Below are positions 16,226 to 25,042 of a DNA stretch of 64,000 nt, one piece after another. The first letter of the stretch is position 1. Every line of letters starts with the position of its first letter. The DNA comes from Mesorhizobium sp. INR15 (GTDB taxonomy: Bacteria > Pseudomonadota > Alphaproteobacteria > Rhizobiales > Rhizobiaceae): NCBI RefSeq assembly GCF_015500075.1, contig NZ_CP045496.1, positions 4,350,001 through 4,414,000 of the forward strand. The letters are read 5' to 3'. The translations under genes were made by a program, and so were the position numbers. The notes beneath the pieces are model-generated. The model made no database searches, was not told the origin of the DNA, and saw nothing but the letters and a program-made list of their open reading frames with translations.

Positions 16226-17857
16226 TCACTGCAACCTAACCGCCGTGGCCCCTGTCGGTGTCAGTTCGTCATGGCTCGAGACGATGACGATGCGTTGCCG
16301 CAGCCGCTGCAGCAGCGCATCGAGGATGCGCTTGCCCTGTTCGGCCGCGAGATGCTCGGTAGGTTCGTCCAGGAGCATGACGGGCCTGTCGGAAAGCCAT
16401 GCGCGGGCGAGGTTCAGCCTTTGCGCCTCACCGAGTGACAGCACATCTTGCGTGATCCATCCGTCAAGGCCGCCAGCGGCCCTGATCCGGCCCTGGAGTT
16501 CCACTGCGTCCAGCGCGCGCCACAACTCATCGTCGCTGGCGTGCGGGGCAAACAGGTTCTCGCGCACTGTGTCGGCTAGAACCGTGGCATCGTGGGCGCA
16601 GAAGCAACTCATGGCGCGGCGCGCATCCACACTGAGTTCGATACCATCGCCCAGGACGCATTCTTCCCTGGCGTCGAGCCAGCCAGCGACCTGCTTCAAC
16701 AGGGAGGTCTTGCCGCAGCCACTGGCACCATGCAGGACAGTTGGCCTGCCGGCCTTGAGGGTCGCGCTGATTGGCCTGCCGATCAGCCGGCCATCCGGTG
16801 CGTGGCGTGGCAATCGGTCCAACGTCAACGACGAAATCCGTTCCGCAACATGCTTGCGCGTTAGACTGTCCGGCGCGTCCCATTTAGCCAGAGCCGCCCG
16901 AGCTGTTTTCTCGCGCGCGAAGGCGACGACGATCTTCGATGCGCCCAACACGGATTCAGCGACGGCCAGCCAGGCGAAGGCCAGTAGGGCAGGCGGCAGC
17001 AGTGCTTCGCCACGCAGACCTGACAACCAGGCGGACACCAGAATGCTCAGCATTGCACAAGGTGCGAGGCAGTTGGCCAGCATGTCGAGCAGCGCCTGCC
17101 CGTGGCGAAGCACCAACGTGCGCATCTGGGCATTGGCGTAACCGTCAAACGGCTCGTCGAGCATCGAGCCCCAGCGGCGTTCGCCCTGCAAAGGCACCAC
17201 GGCCTGTATCGCGGCGCCGAGCAGACGGGAGGCCTGTTGCCTGCTTTGGCGGATGGCCGCCAGATCGGTTTTGGCTCGGCTTGCCAGGAAGCGAACCCCG
17301 ACCATGTTTACGGCGATGAGGAGCAGGATCGGCACCATCGCCAGCGGCGTCATCCATAAAGTCGCGGCGATAAGCAATAAAATGGCTATGCCAAGCGTCG
17401 CTGACGGCAGGCTGACGCGCAGGCGCGCATAATCCACGTCCTCGACGTCGTCGAGATAGTCGGCAAGACGGTCCTGATTGCCGAGCTGCCAGCCAGACTT
17501 GCGCACGGACGGTGCTGCCGCCATCGCGGCGAACAGCGTCGAGCGGCGCAGAACCTGATCGGTGAGCGCCGCCCGATGGCCGACAACGCGCTCGCCATAT
17601 TTGGCCGCCGTCCGCGTCAGGGCGAACAGGCGTATGAATGCGGCCGGCACATGGAAGTTGAACGTCAAGGCGGCGGGCGTCAGGCCCGCCAGTGCAACAG
17701 CGCCGAGAAACCAAACGGACACGCCGGTCAGCAGGATTCCGCAAGCCAGGGCGGCAAACGCCAAAACAAGGGCTAGTCGCCACGGAGCTCTGTGCCAGCT
17801 AGGCCCCAGCCGGCCAGTCTTGGTTTCGAGGACAATCGGAGAAGCGCTGTCATTCAT
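16226..17857 (-). CDS. cydC: Thiol exporter ABC subunit CydC
   Basis: A 543-residue ABC half-transporter: six-helix membrane domain (about 25-310) and ATPase domain with Walker A GASGCGKTS, signature LSLGEAQRLNLA and Walker B VMLLDEPTEH. With CydD it exports glutathione/cysteine to the periplasm, needed for assembly of cytochrome bd haem. Its ATG overlaps the CydD stop (17854-17857), so it is translationally coupled. Usually cydDC precede cydAB in one operon; here they run opposite to cydAB. Confidence 0.93.
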   Translation of the reverse strand: MNDSASPIVLETKTGRLGPSWHRAPWRLALVLAFAALACGILLTGVSVWFLGAVALAGLTPAALTFNFHVPAAFIRLFALTRTAAKYGERVVGHRAALTDQVLRRSTLFAAMAAAPSVRKSGWQLGNQDRLADYLDDVEDVDYARLRVSLPSATLGIAILLLIAATLWMTPLAMVPILLLIAVNMVGVRFLASRAKTDLAAIRQSRQQASRLLGAAIQAVVPLQGERRWGSMLDEPFDGYANAQMRTLVLRHGQALLDMLANCLAPCAMLSILVSAWLSGLRGEALLPPALLAFAWLAVAESVLGASKIVVAFAREKTARAALAKWDAPDSLTRKHVAERISSLTLDRLPRHAPDGRLIGRPISATLKAGRPTVLHGASGCGKTSLLKQVAGWLDAREECVLGDGIELSVDARRAMSCFCAHDATVLADTVRENLFAPHASDDELWRALDAVELQGRIRAAGGLDGWITQDVLSLGEAQRLNLARAWLSDRPVMLLDEPTEHLAAEQGKRILDALLQRLRQRIVIVSSHDELTPTGATAVRLQ

Positions 17858-19497
17858 CCGGCTCGCTCCCGTGCTTGCCTGTCGCCCACCCCGAGGTCGA
17901 TCGTTCTCCCGGCAAGCAAGGCCAGGCTCCTGTCATGCGTGGCCACCAGCACGAGCCAGGTGCGCGCCGCCTCCACAAGCGCGTGGCGCACCATCGCGGC
18001 ATTGGCGGGGTCAAGCTTGGCGGTTGGCTCGTCGGCGAAAATAGCGCGGCCCGAAATCAGCGCGCGCGCCAGGCCGATACGCAGCCGTTGCCCACCAGAT
18101 AGGTTTTCACCGCCAGCCTTGATCAACGCATCAAGCCCGCCCGGCAGAAGCATGTCGTCGAGAAGGCCGACATTGCCTGCCGCAAGCAGCAGCCGGGTTC
18201 GGCAACAGGGACCGTTTTGCCACGCGATGGCGGCGCCAAGCGTGCCTTCCGGCACATAGATATCGGTAGAGCACCATGCGACGTCCGGCCGGGCATCGAC
18301 ATCCGGTTGGATGGATGGCGCGAAGCCGATCCCGGCGAGGTGGCGCAGCAGGGTGGATTTGCCCGATCCGCTCGGTCCGGTGATGGCCACCAGTCCGGTC
18401 CGTGGCAGAGGCGATGTCGCATCGACCAGGTCGCGGATGGCTTTGGCGGCTTCGAAAGCCGGGGATTGCGGACGACCTGCCAGCACAAGCGTATCGAGCG
18501 CGGTCGCGGCGGCGAAGCCCTCTGCCTTGGCGTGATACTGCTCGGCGTAACGGCGGAACGGGACAAAATACTCCGGCGCGATCATGAGGATGGACAGGCT
18601 TTGCCAGAGCTGAAGGTCGGCAAAGCCTGGGACGCTGATGAGCTTGAGATGTCCGAGGCCGAGAAACACAGCGAGGATTGCGATCGACAGCGACGAGAAG
18701 AAATCGATGATGCCGGAGTTGAGGAAGGCGATCCTGAGCACGCTCATCGTGCCTGAGGCATAAGTGTCCAGCCGCGCCGCGAGCTTGCGCCTTTCGCGCA
18801 TGAGCGCATGGTTCCCCTGGATTGTCGGCAAGGTGCGGATGCGATCGGCGAACTGGGCGGCGAGGCGACCGAAGGCCTTCTCCTGCGCCTCGGCGCCGCT
18901 GCGGATCGCACCGCCGATGAGGACGAAGAAGACAATCATCACGGGGGTCAGCACGATGAGTGCCAGCGCCGCCTCCCACGAGATGGCCATGATCGCGGCT
19001 GCGGCAAGTAGGGGGCCTAACCCCAGCATGATCGACGCAAGGCGATGTCCGACCGCCAAGCCTGCCACGGCTTGCGGATAGCGTTGAAGCCCTGCGATCA
19101 ATGTTCCGAGCGGCATCGCCTGGATATCGCCGGAAGAAGCCGCGGCGAGGGCGCCGCGCATCGTCTCAAGCAGGCCGTTGGCGACTTTCAGTTCCGTATT
19201 GGTGACAGCGCGGTCGGCCACCAGGCCGATGACCGAGCCGAGGATCAAGCTCGCCAAGGCCGCGCCGAGCAGCGGCCAGTTGGCTCGGCCAGAGATCATC
19301 TCGCCCACGAACATGGCCGCCAGGCCGATGAAGGCAAGCCGCAGCACAGCGCGCGCTGCCTGCAATGCAAGGGTAGAACGCAAGCCGGGAGCGGCCAGCC
19401 CGTGCGCGACGCGGAGCGTCCTGCCGAGGGTGGGCGCCTCGGAATTGGCTGCGTCCGTTGGGCGTTTGTCGAGACGAGTCAGAGCGACTTTGAGCAT
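17854..19497 (-). CDS. cydD: Thiol exporter ABC subunit CydD
   Basis: A 547-residue ABC exporter half: membrane helices about 40-320, Walker A GPSGSGKST, signature LSGGQRLRIGLARAL, Walker B AIFADEPTAKLD and H-loop ATHD. It heterodimerises with CydC in the inner membrane. The start at 19497 is 35 bases from the FNR box at 19532, shared with cydA in the opposite direction. It begins with a longer polar N-terminus than many homologues; the start is therefore moderately certain. Confidence 0.93.
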   Translation of the reverse strand: MLKVALTRLDKRPTDAANSEAPTLGRTLRVAHGLAAPGLRSTLALQAARAVLRLAFIGLAAMFVGEMISGRANWPLLGAALASLILGSVIGLVADRAVTNTELKVANGLLETMRGALAAASSGDIQAMPLGTLIAGLQRYPQAVAGLAVGHRLASIMLGLGPLLAAAAIMAISWEAALALIVLTPVMIVFFVLIGGAIRSGAEAQEKAFGRLAAQFADRIRTLPTIQGNHALMRERRKLAARLDTYASGTMSVLRIAFLNSGIIDFFSSLSIAILAVFLGLGHLKLISVPGFADLQLWQSLSILMIAPEYFVPFRRYAEQYHAKAEGFAAATALDTLVLAGRPQSPAFEAAKAIRDLVDATSPLPRTGLVAITGPSGSGKSTLLRHLAGIGFAPSIQPDVDARPDVAWCSTDIYVPEGTLGAAIAWQNGPCCRTRLLLAAGNVGLLDDMLLPGGLDALIKAGGENLSGGQRLRIGLARALISGRAIFADEPTAKLDPANAAMVRHALVEAARTWLVLVATHDRSLALLAGRTIDLGVGDRQARERAG

Positions 19498-19531
19498 GAC
19501 AGTTCAATCTCATGCCAAGGCCATGAGCGAA

Positions 19532-19545
19532 TTGATTCACGTCAA
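19532..19545. promoter_or_regulatory. FNR/FixK-type box between cydD and cydA
   Basis: TTGATTCACGTCAA fits TTGA-N6-TCAA. It is 54 bases before the cydA start and 34 bases before the cydD start, so it could serve both divergent operons. Confidence 0.75.
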
Positions 19546-19599
19546 AGGCTCGGCGACAGAACGGGGTTATCGAAGATGATGCTTTAACGGAGTTCTCGC

Positions 19600-21174
19600 A
19601 TGACCAGCCCCTTGCTTGTGGAACTGTCGCGGCTGCAATTCGCGCTGACGGCCATGTACCACTTCCTGTTCGTCCCGCTGACGCTGGGCCTGTCGATCAT
19701 GCTTGCGATGATGGAGACGGTCTACGTCATGACGGGTCGCACGATCTGGCGCGACATGGTCAAATTCTGGGGTGTGCTGTTTGGCATCAATTTCGCGCTT
19801 GGCGTTGCCACGGGCCTTACGATGGAATTCGAGTTCGGCATGAACTGGGCCTACTACTCACATTATGTCGGCGATGTGTTTGGCGCCCCGCTTGCAATCG
19901 AAGGCCTGATGGCGTTCTTCCTGGAGGCGACTTTCGTCGGCCTGTTCTTCTTCGGCTGGGAAAAGCTCTCGGCGCGCGGCCATCTTGCCGTCACCTGGCT
20001 TGTCGCGCTCGGCACCAATTTTTCGGCGCTGTGGATCCTGATCGCCAATGGCTGGATGCAGAATCCGGTCGGCTCGGCCTTCAATCCGGACACGATGCGC
20101 ATGGAAGTGATCGACTTCGTCGCCGTCATCTTCAACCCGGTCGCGCAGGCTAAGTTCGTTCATACGGTTTCGGCGGGCTATGTCTGCGGTGCCGTCTTCG
20201 TGCTCGGCGTTTCGGCCTTCTACATGCTGCGCGGACGGCACATCGATCTCGCCAAACGCTCCTTCGTCATCGCCTCGGCCTTCGGCATCGCCTCGTCGCT
20301 GTCCGTCATCGTGCTCGGCGACGAGAGCGGCTACGCCATCACCGACAATCAGAAAATGAAGCTCGCCGCCATGGAGGCAATGTGGGAGACCGAGCCAGCT
20401 CCCGCATCCTTCACCGCGTTCGGCATTCCCAGCATGAGCGACCGCACGACCCATTTCGCCGTGCATATCCCTTGGGTCATGGGCCTTATCGGCACGCGCT
20501 CGATCGACAAAGAAATCCCTGGCATCTTCGAACTCGTCCAGAGGGCCGAAGGACGCATCCGCAACGGGCTGACTGCTTACGACGCGCTGGAAAAGCTCAA
20601 GCTCAACCATGCAGACGCAGCGGCACGCACAAGCTTCGACGCGACAAGCAAGGATCTCGGCTACGCCTTGCTGGTGAAGCGCTACATTGAGGATCCGCGG
20701 CTGGCCAATGATGACCAGATCAAACAGGCGGCGTGGTCGACCGTGCCGGAAGTGCCGGCGATCTTCTTCACCTTCAGGCTGATGGTGCTGTGCGCCTTCG
20801 TGCTGCTTGCGGTGTTCGCGATCTCGCTCTGGCACACGATGCGCGAGACGCCGGCGCCGCGCTGGCTGATCCGCATGGCGCTGATCGCGATGCCGCTGCC
20901 ATGGGTTGCCGCGGAGGTCGGCTGGTTTGTTGCCGAATTTGGCCGGCAGCCATGGATCATCGAGGGTACGCTTCCGACTTTCCTGGCGACTTCCGAGCTC
21001 GGCATCCATGACCTCCTGATCACCATCTTCGGCTTCACCGTCGTCTACGGCGTGCTGGCCGTGATCGAGGTGCGGCTGATGCTGCAGGCGATAGCAAAGG
21101 GTCCGGCTGTCGGCACGGATGTCGCGCCTCCCGTTGGCGAAGGCACACGGGTCCGTCTCGCGGCCGCTCAGTAG
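19600..21174 (+). CDS. cydA: Cytochrome bd ubiquinol oxidase subunit I
   Basis: A 524-residue integral membrane subunit carrying haems b558, b595 and d. H21 (MYHFLFVPLTLGLS) corresponds to the high-spin haem ligand, and GWFVAEFGRQPWI is the signature of the family. The Q-loop between about 250 and 330 is of the short type. The length and helices are complete. Quinol oxidase with high oxygen affinity; suits micro-oxic respiration and resists sulfide and NO, relevant to the neighbouring sqr and nir genes. Downstream cydB begins 27 bases later. Confidence 0.95.
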   Translation: MTSPLLVELSRLQFALTAMYHFLFVPLTLGLSIMLAMMETVYVMTGRTIWRDMVKFWGVLFGINFALGVATGLTMEFEFGMNWAYYSHYVGDVFGAPLAIEGLMAFFLEATFVGLFFFGWEKLSARGHLAVTWLVALGTNFSALWILIANGWMQNPVGSAFNPDTMRMEVIDFVAVIFNPVAQAKFVHTVSAGYVCGAVFVLGVSAFYMLRGRHIDLAKRSFVIASAFGIASSLSVIVLGDESGYAITDNQKMKLAAMEAMWETEPAPASFTAFGIPSMSDRTTHFAVHIPWVMGLIGTRSIDKEIPGIFELVQRAEGRIRNGLTAYDALEKLKLNHADAAARTSFDATSKDLGYALLVKRYIEDPRLANDDQIKQAAWSTVPEVPAIFFTFRLMVLCAFVLLAVFAISLWHTMRETPAPRWLIRMALIAMPLPWVAAEVGWFVAEFGRQPWIIEGTLPTFLATSELGIHDLLITIFGFTVVYGVLAVIEVRLMLQAIAKGPAVGTDVAPPVGEGTRVRLAAAQ

Positions 21175-21201
21175 ACCCGGGACCAGCAAGGAACAACGAC
21201 T

Positions 21202-22356
21202 ATGATCGATTTTCTCTTCAACTATGAAACCCTGCGGATCATATGGTGGGTGCTTCTTGGCGTCCTTTTGATCGGCTTCGCGGTCACGGACGGCTTTGAC
21301 ATGGGTGTCGGGGCATTGCTGCCCTTCGTCGCAAAAACAGACATCGAGCGGCGCGTTGCCATCAACACCATCGGACCGGTCTGGGAGGGCAATCAGGTCT
21401 GGTTCGTGCTCGGCGGCGGCGCCATCTTCGCTGCGTGGCCGGCGCTCTACGCGTTGAGCTTCTCCGGCTTCTACCTCGCCATGTTCCTGGTTCTGTTCGC
21501 GATGATCCTGCGGCCGGTTGCCTTCAAGTACCGTTCCAAGCGGGAAGACGCCCGCTGGCGTTCGAACTGGGACTGGGCGGTGTTCATCGGCGGCGCCGTG
21601 CCGGCGCTCATCTTCGGCGTGGCGGTGGGCAATGCCCTGAGAGGTGTGCCGTTCCATTTCTCCACCGACTTGCGGCCGTTCTACGAGGGTACCCTGTTCG
21701 GCCTGCTCAATCCGGTGGCGCTCTATTGCGGCCTTGTTTCGCTTTCCATGCTTGTCATGCACGGCGCGGCGTGGCTGGCCTTTAAGGCGGAAGGGCCGGT
21801 GGCTGACCGCGCCCGCATCATTGGCGGCAAGGCCGCGCTGGCCGCTGCTGTTCTGTTCGCCGGCGGCGGTGTGCTTGTCTGGCTCGGGCTGCTAGGCGGC
21901 TATGAGGTGACGAGCGCCGTCGTCTGGGATGGCCCGTCCAATCCGCTTGGCAAGACCGTGATCGCAAACGCGAACGGCTGGCTGCGCAACTTCTACGCCA
22001 CGCCGGCTCTGTGCCTGGTGCCCGCGCTGGGTATCGTGGCGCCGCTGAGCGCCGCCGCCGGGTTCAGGGCGCGACGCGAAGGCCTCACCTTCCTGGCGTC
22101 GAAACTTGGCATTTTCTGCATCATCGCGACTGTCGGTCTTGCGATGTTCCCGATCATCCTGCCGTCGAGCACGAATCCGGGCCATTCGCTTGCCGTGTTC
22201 GACGCATCCTCAAGCCGGGCGACGCTGCGCAACATGCTGATCGCAACCGTGATCTTCCTGCCGCTCATCCTCGCCTACACGGCGTGGGTCTACAGCGTGC
22301 TTTGGGGGAAGGTCAGCGAAGCTTCCGTGCGCGGCGCCGGTTCTTCGGCTTATTGA
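21202..22356 (+). CDS. cydB: Cytochrome bd ubiquinol oxidase subunit II
   Basis: A 384-residue CydB with about eight helices. TDGFDMGVGALLPF and GPVWEGNQVWFVLGGGAIFAAW are classic CydB motifs, containing acidic residues implicated in proton uptake. It forms the structural partner to CydA in the inner membrane. It is followed by the small subunit gene 23 bases downstream. No oddities seen. Confidence 0.95.
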   Translation: MIDFLFNYETLRIIWWVLLGVLLIGFAVTDGFDMGVGALLPFVAKTDIERRVAINTIGPVWEGNQVWFVLGGGAIFAAWPALYALSFSGFYLAMFLVLFAMILRPVAFKYRSKREDARWRSNWDWAVFIGGAVPALIFGVAVGNALRGVPFHFSTDLRPFYEGTLFGLLNPVALYCGLVSLSMLVMHGAAWLAFKAEGPVADRARIIGGKAALAAAVLFAGGGVLVWLGLLGGYEVTSAVVWDGPSNPLGKTVIANANGWLRNFYATPALCLVPALGIVAPLSAAAGFRARREGLTFLASKLGIFCIIATVGLAMFPIILPSSTNPGHSLAVFDASSSRATLRNMLIATVIFLPLILAYTAWVYSVLWGKVSEASVRGAGSSAY

Positions 22357-22379
22357 ATCAGAGACTGGAGATTGCAACG

Positions 22380-22511
22380 ATGTGGTACTTCGCCTGGATC
22401 CTCGGCCTCGGACTGGCCACCACGGTCGGCATCCTGAATGCCCTCTGGTATGAATTGCGCGCGGTTCGCGCGCAGCCCTCCGAACAAATTGAACACTTGG
22501 AAGCACCGTGA
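22380..22511 (+). CDS. cydX: Cytochrome bd small subunit CydX
   Basis: A 43-residue single-helix protein: MWYFAWILGLGLATT followed by ALWYE, the tryptophan/glutamate pattern of CydX. It stabilises haem in the bd oxidase. It lies 23 bases after cydB and its small size fits the family (30-50 residues). The last part is acidic. Easily overlooked because of length. Confidence 0.9.
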   Translation: MWYFAWILGLGLATTVGILNALWYELRAVRAQPSEQIEHLEAP

Positions 22512-22552
22512 GTCGCCGAAATCAAACCTCCGATCGGAAACGCCGTCGCTTC

Positions 22553-22882
22553 TCAACTTGATGACGGGAGCCCTTGCGCACGCCAGGCGCTGATGCCGCC
22601 GCCCATATGTGTGTCGTGCGCCTGTCCTGCCGCCATGGCGATGGCAATCGCTTGCGATGACCGGCCGCCGGCGTGGCAATAAAACACGACGGGTTTGCCG
22701 GATGGAATGCGGTCCATCTCGTCCCGAAGCCTGCCCAAAGGTATATGGATGGCGCCGGCTATATGCCCAGACGCCCACTCGCCGTCCTCCCTGACGTCCA
22801 CAAGCGTGACGGCGTCACCCATCTGGCGCACTTGCGTCGGGGTCAGGGTCCTGGCTGCCGACCGCGCTCCAAATCCAAACAT
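22553..22882 (-). CDS. Single-domain rhodanese
   Basis: A 109-residue sulfurtransferase. The domain covers nearly the whole protein: VDVREDGEWASGHIAGAIHIPLG is the N-terminal motif and VFYCHAGGRS contains the catalytic cysteine at about 69. AGGAG lies eight bases ahead of the ATG at 22882; an open frame continues upstream but overlaps the repressor gene. It follows the BigR-like repressor on the same strand, so it is likely part of the persulfide response together with the divergent sqr. It would move sulfane sulfur between SQR-generated persulfide and thiols. Confidence 0.9.
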   Translation of the reverse strand: MFGFGARSAARTLTPTQVRQMGDAVTLVDVREDGEWASGHIAGAIHIPLGRLRDEMDRIPSGKPVVFYCHAGGRSSQAIAIAMAAGQAHDTHMGGGISAWRAQGLPSSS

Positions 22883-22997
22883 TGTAATTCTCCTGTTTCC
22901 TGCCGATCCGGCCTGGTGCCGCCTTTGAGATCCTCGAGGCCTCTGCTCAATTTGGCCAAGGCGAGCGACAGCGAAGGTTCTTCGCCATCGCTTACCG

Positions 22998-23291
22998 TCA
23001 CGAACAGAAAGCCGAGTGAAGCGCTTCGACAACCGTGAGGACTTCTGGCCGGGTGATGCGGTAGTAGACGGTCGTGCCATCGCGGCGCGATTCAACCAGG
23101 CCGTCAGCGCGCAACCGCATGAGCTGCTGCGACATTGGCACCTGGTCAATGCCCAGCAGTTCGCGCAGCTCCGACACCGAGCGCTCATCCTTCCCCAACG
23201 CGCAAAGGACCAGCAGCCGTTGCGGATGTGATAGGCTCCTGAGCAAGTCCGCTGCCTTTCCCGAAGCCGGGATCATCTCTCTTACATTCAT
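22998..23291 (-). CDS. BigR/SqrR-like ArsR-family persulfide repressor
   Basis: A 97-residue winged-helix repressor. The helix-turn-helix lies at about 38-62 (SVSELRELLGIDQVPMSQQLMRL) and the wing at 66-80. It has just two cysteines, C30 (LLVLCALG) and C96 at the C-terminus. That pair matches BigR/SqrR, where the two cysteines link through sulfur on exposure to persulfide and release DNA. Start at 23291 was chosen to match family length; the frame is open further. AT-rich DNA at 23285-23325, with repeated TTGAAT, is a likely operator. It diverges from sqr. Confidence 0.83.
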   Translation of the reverse strand: MNVREMIPASGKAADLLRSLSHPQRLLVLCALGKDERSVSELRELLGIDQVPMSQQLMRLRADGLVESRRDGTTVYYRITRPEVLTVVEALHSAFCS

Positions 23292-23358
23292 ACTCTTGAA
23301 TTTATAATCTTTGAATGTTAAATGCAAGCCCATGAGCCTGGCTTGCGAACGGCACGAC

Positions 23359-23372
23359 TTGAGCCAGATCAA
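23359..23372. promoter_or_regulatory. FNR/FixK-type box upstream of sqr
   Basis: TTGAGCCAGATCAA fits TTGA-N6-TCAA. It ends 56 bases before the sqr start. With the presumed repressor operator nearby it would give dual control by oxygen and persulfide. Confidence 0.7.
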
Positions 23373-23428
23373 CACAGGCCTGCTGCCTTGCTGTCAGTTT
23401 GCTGGAACGAAACATCGGGAGGAACCCC

Positions 23429-24721
23429 ATGTCACACATCGTCGTCCTTGGAGCCGGTCTTGGCGGAACCATCATGGCCTATGAAATGCGAGAGAAGCTG
23501 CGCCGCGAGGACAGCCTGACCGTCGTCAATCTCGGCACATCCTATTCCTTTGTGCCTTCCAATCCCTGGGTGGCAGTCGGCTGGCGCAAGCGCGACGACA
23601 TCACGGTCGATCTCGCCGCAATTTTCCAGCGACGCAACATCGCGCTCAAACCCGAGGGCGCCAAGAAAGTGTATCCGAAGGAAAACCGGATCGAGCTCAA
23701 CGACGGTGCGTTTGTCGATTACGACTACCTGATCATAGCGACCGGGCCAGATCTTGCGTTCGATGAGGTGCCCGGCCTCGGGCCTGCTGGATATACGCAG
23801 TCGATCTGCCACATCGACCATGCGACCGTCACCAAGGCGAAGGTCGATGAACTCGTCCGCAATCCGGGTCCTGTGATCGTCGGCGCCGTCCAGGGGGCAT
23901 CCTGCTACGGACCCGCCTACGAATTCGCCTTCATCCTCGACACCGCGCTACGGAGGGCCAAGGTGCGCGACCGGGTGCCGATGACGTTCGTGACGCCGGA
24001 GCCCTATATCGGTCATCTCGGCCTGGACGGCGTCGGCGATACCAAGGGCCTGCTCGAGAGTGCCATGCGCGATCGGCACATCAAGTGGATCACGAACGCC
24101 AAGGTGTCGTCAGTCGACGCTGGAACCATGCATGTGGAGGAAGTTAACGAGGACGGTTCGGTGAAGGCCACGCACGACCTGCCGTTCACCTTCTCGATGA
24201 TGCTTCCGGCTTTCCGTGGCGTGCCGGCGGTGAAGGACATAGAGGGCCTGGTCAATCCGCGCGGGTTCGTCACGATCGACAAGCATCAGCGGAACCAGAC
24301 CTATCCGAACATCTTTTCGATCGGCGTCTGCGTCGCCATTCCTCCAGTCGGTAAGACGCCGCTGCCGGTTGGTGTTCCAAAGACCGGCTTCATGATCGAA
24401 TCCATGGTCACGGCGACGGCGGAAAACATTGGCTCACTGCTGCGCGGCGAGGAACCGCGGGCTGTCGCGACCTGGAATGCGGTCTGCCTGGCCGACTTCG
24501 GCGACGAAGGCATCGCCTTCGTGGCGCAGCCGCAGATCCCGCCACGCAACGTCAACTGGTCATCGCAGGGCAAGTGGGTGCACGCAGCCAAAGTGGGGTT
24601 CGAGAAATACTTCCTGCACAAGGTCCGTCAGGGCAAGAGCGAGACCTTCTACGAGGGACTGGCACTCGACTTGCTCGGTATCAAGAAGCTCAAGGCCATT
24701 CACATGGAGCCTGCCGAATAG
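23429..24721 (+). CDS. sqr: Sulfide:quinone oxidoreductase
   Basis: A 430-residue flavoprotein on the cytoplasmic face of the membrane that oxidises H2S and passes electrons to quinone. The FAD motif is GAGLGGT near residue 8. All three cysteines required in characterised SQRs are visible: C127 (SICHIDH), C159 (GASCYGP) and C353 (AVCLADFG). IPPVGKTPLPVGVPKTG and the C-terminal amphipathic end also match. Start 23429 follows GGAGGAA; a longer frame starts upstream. Its products would feed rhodanese and the persulfide sensor. Electrons reach the cyd or cbb3 oxidase via quinone. Confidence 0.92.
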   Translation: MSHIVVLGAGLGGTIMAYEMREKLRREDSLTVVNLGTSYSFVPSNPWVAVGWRKRDDITVDLAAIFQRRNIALKPEGAKKVYPKENRIELNDGAFVDYDYLIIATGPDLAFDEVPGLGPAGYTQSICHIDHATVTKAKVDELVRNPGPVIVGAVQGASCYGPAYEFAFILDTALRRAKVRDRVPMTFVTPEPYIGHLGLDGVGDTKGLLESAMRDRHIKWITNAKVSSVDAGTMHVEEVNEDGSVKATHDLPFTFSMMLPAFRGVPAVKDIEGLVNPRGFVTIDKHQRNQTYPNIFSIGVCVAIPPVGKTPLPVGVPKTGFMIESMVTATAENIGSLLRGEEPRAVATWNAVCLADFGDEGIAFVAQPQIPPRNVNWSSQGKWVHAAKVGFEKYFLHKVRQGKSETFYEGLALDLLGIKKLKAIHMEPAE

Positions 24722-24750
24722 GCACGGCCCAGATTTCAGGAGACGAGATT

Positions 24751-24954
24751 ATGACGATCGACAAGGCAGTTCTGATGTTCGCGGGGTTCATGGTGCTGAT
24801 CTCCGTCGCGCTCGGCTATTACTATTCGCCCTACTGGTTCCTGCTAACCGCCTTTGCCGGGCTCAATATGGTGCAGGCTTCGGTGACGGGCTGGTGCCCG
24901 GCGGCGATCGTCTTCAAGAAAGTCGGCTGCAAGAGCGGCGTCGCCTTCAAGTAG
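24751..24954 (+). CDS. DUF2892 small membrane protein
   Basis: A 67-residue protein with two membrane segments (about 6-24 and 28-46), and the GWCPAAIVFKKVGC cysteine motif of the DUF2892/YgaP membrane domain. In YgaP this domain is fused to rhodanese; here the rhodanese is separate and on the other side of sqr. AGGAG lies ten bases upstream of the ATG. It is 29 bases after sqr, so one transcript is likely. It may help move sulfur or thiocyanate species, but no activity is known for this form. Confidence 0.85.
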   Translation: MTIDKAVLMFAGFMVLISVALGYYYSPYWFLLTAFAGLNMVQASVTGWCPAAIVFKKVGCKSGVAFK

Positions 24955-24983
24955 CCCCCGACTTTCCAGGATTGGCGTCCCAC

Positions 24984-25009
24984 ACGGGAGGCGCCTTCGC
25001 GCCTCCCGT
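24984..25009 (+). terminator. Strong hairpin, probable terminator
   Basis: Eleven-base perfect arms (ACGGGAGGCGC and its complement) with a CTTC loop, followed by CCTTTC. It lies between DUF2892 and the RND adaptor. The weak T tract means partial read-through is possible. Confidence 0.7.
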
Positions 25010-25042
25010 CCTTTCAACTCGTTCCGAGAACGGCACATTGCG

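Noticed and set aside
19858..21762. A 634-codon open frame antisense to cydA and cydB
   Set aside because: It mirrors a GC-rich coding strand, has low-complexity Arg/His/Asp-rich text and no domain; cydAB are certain.
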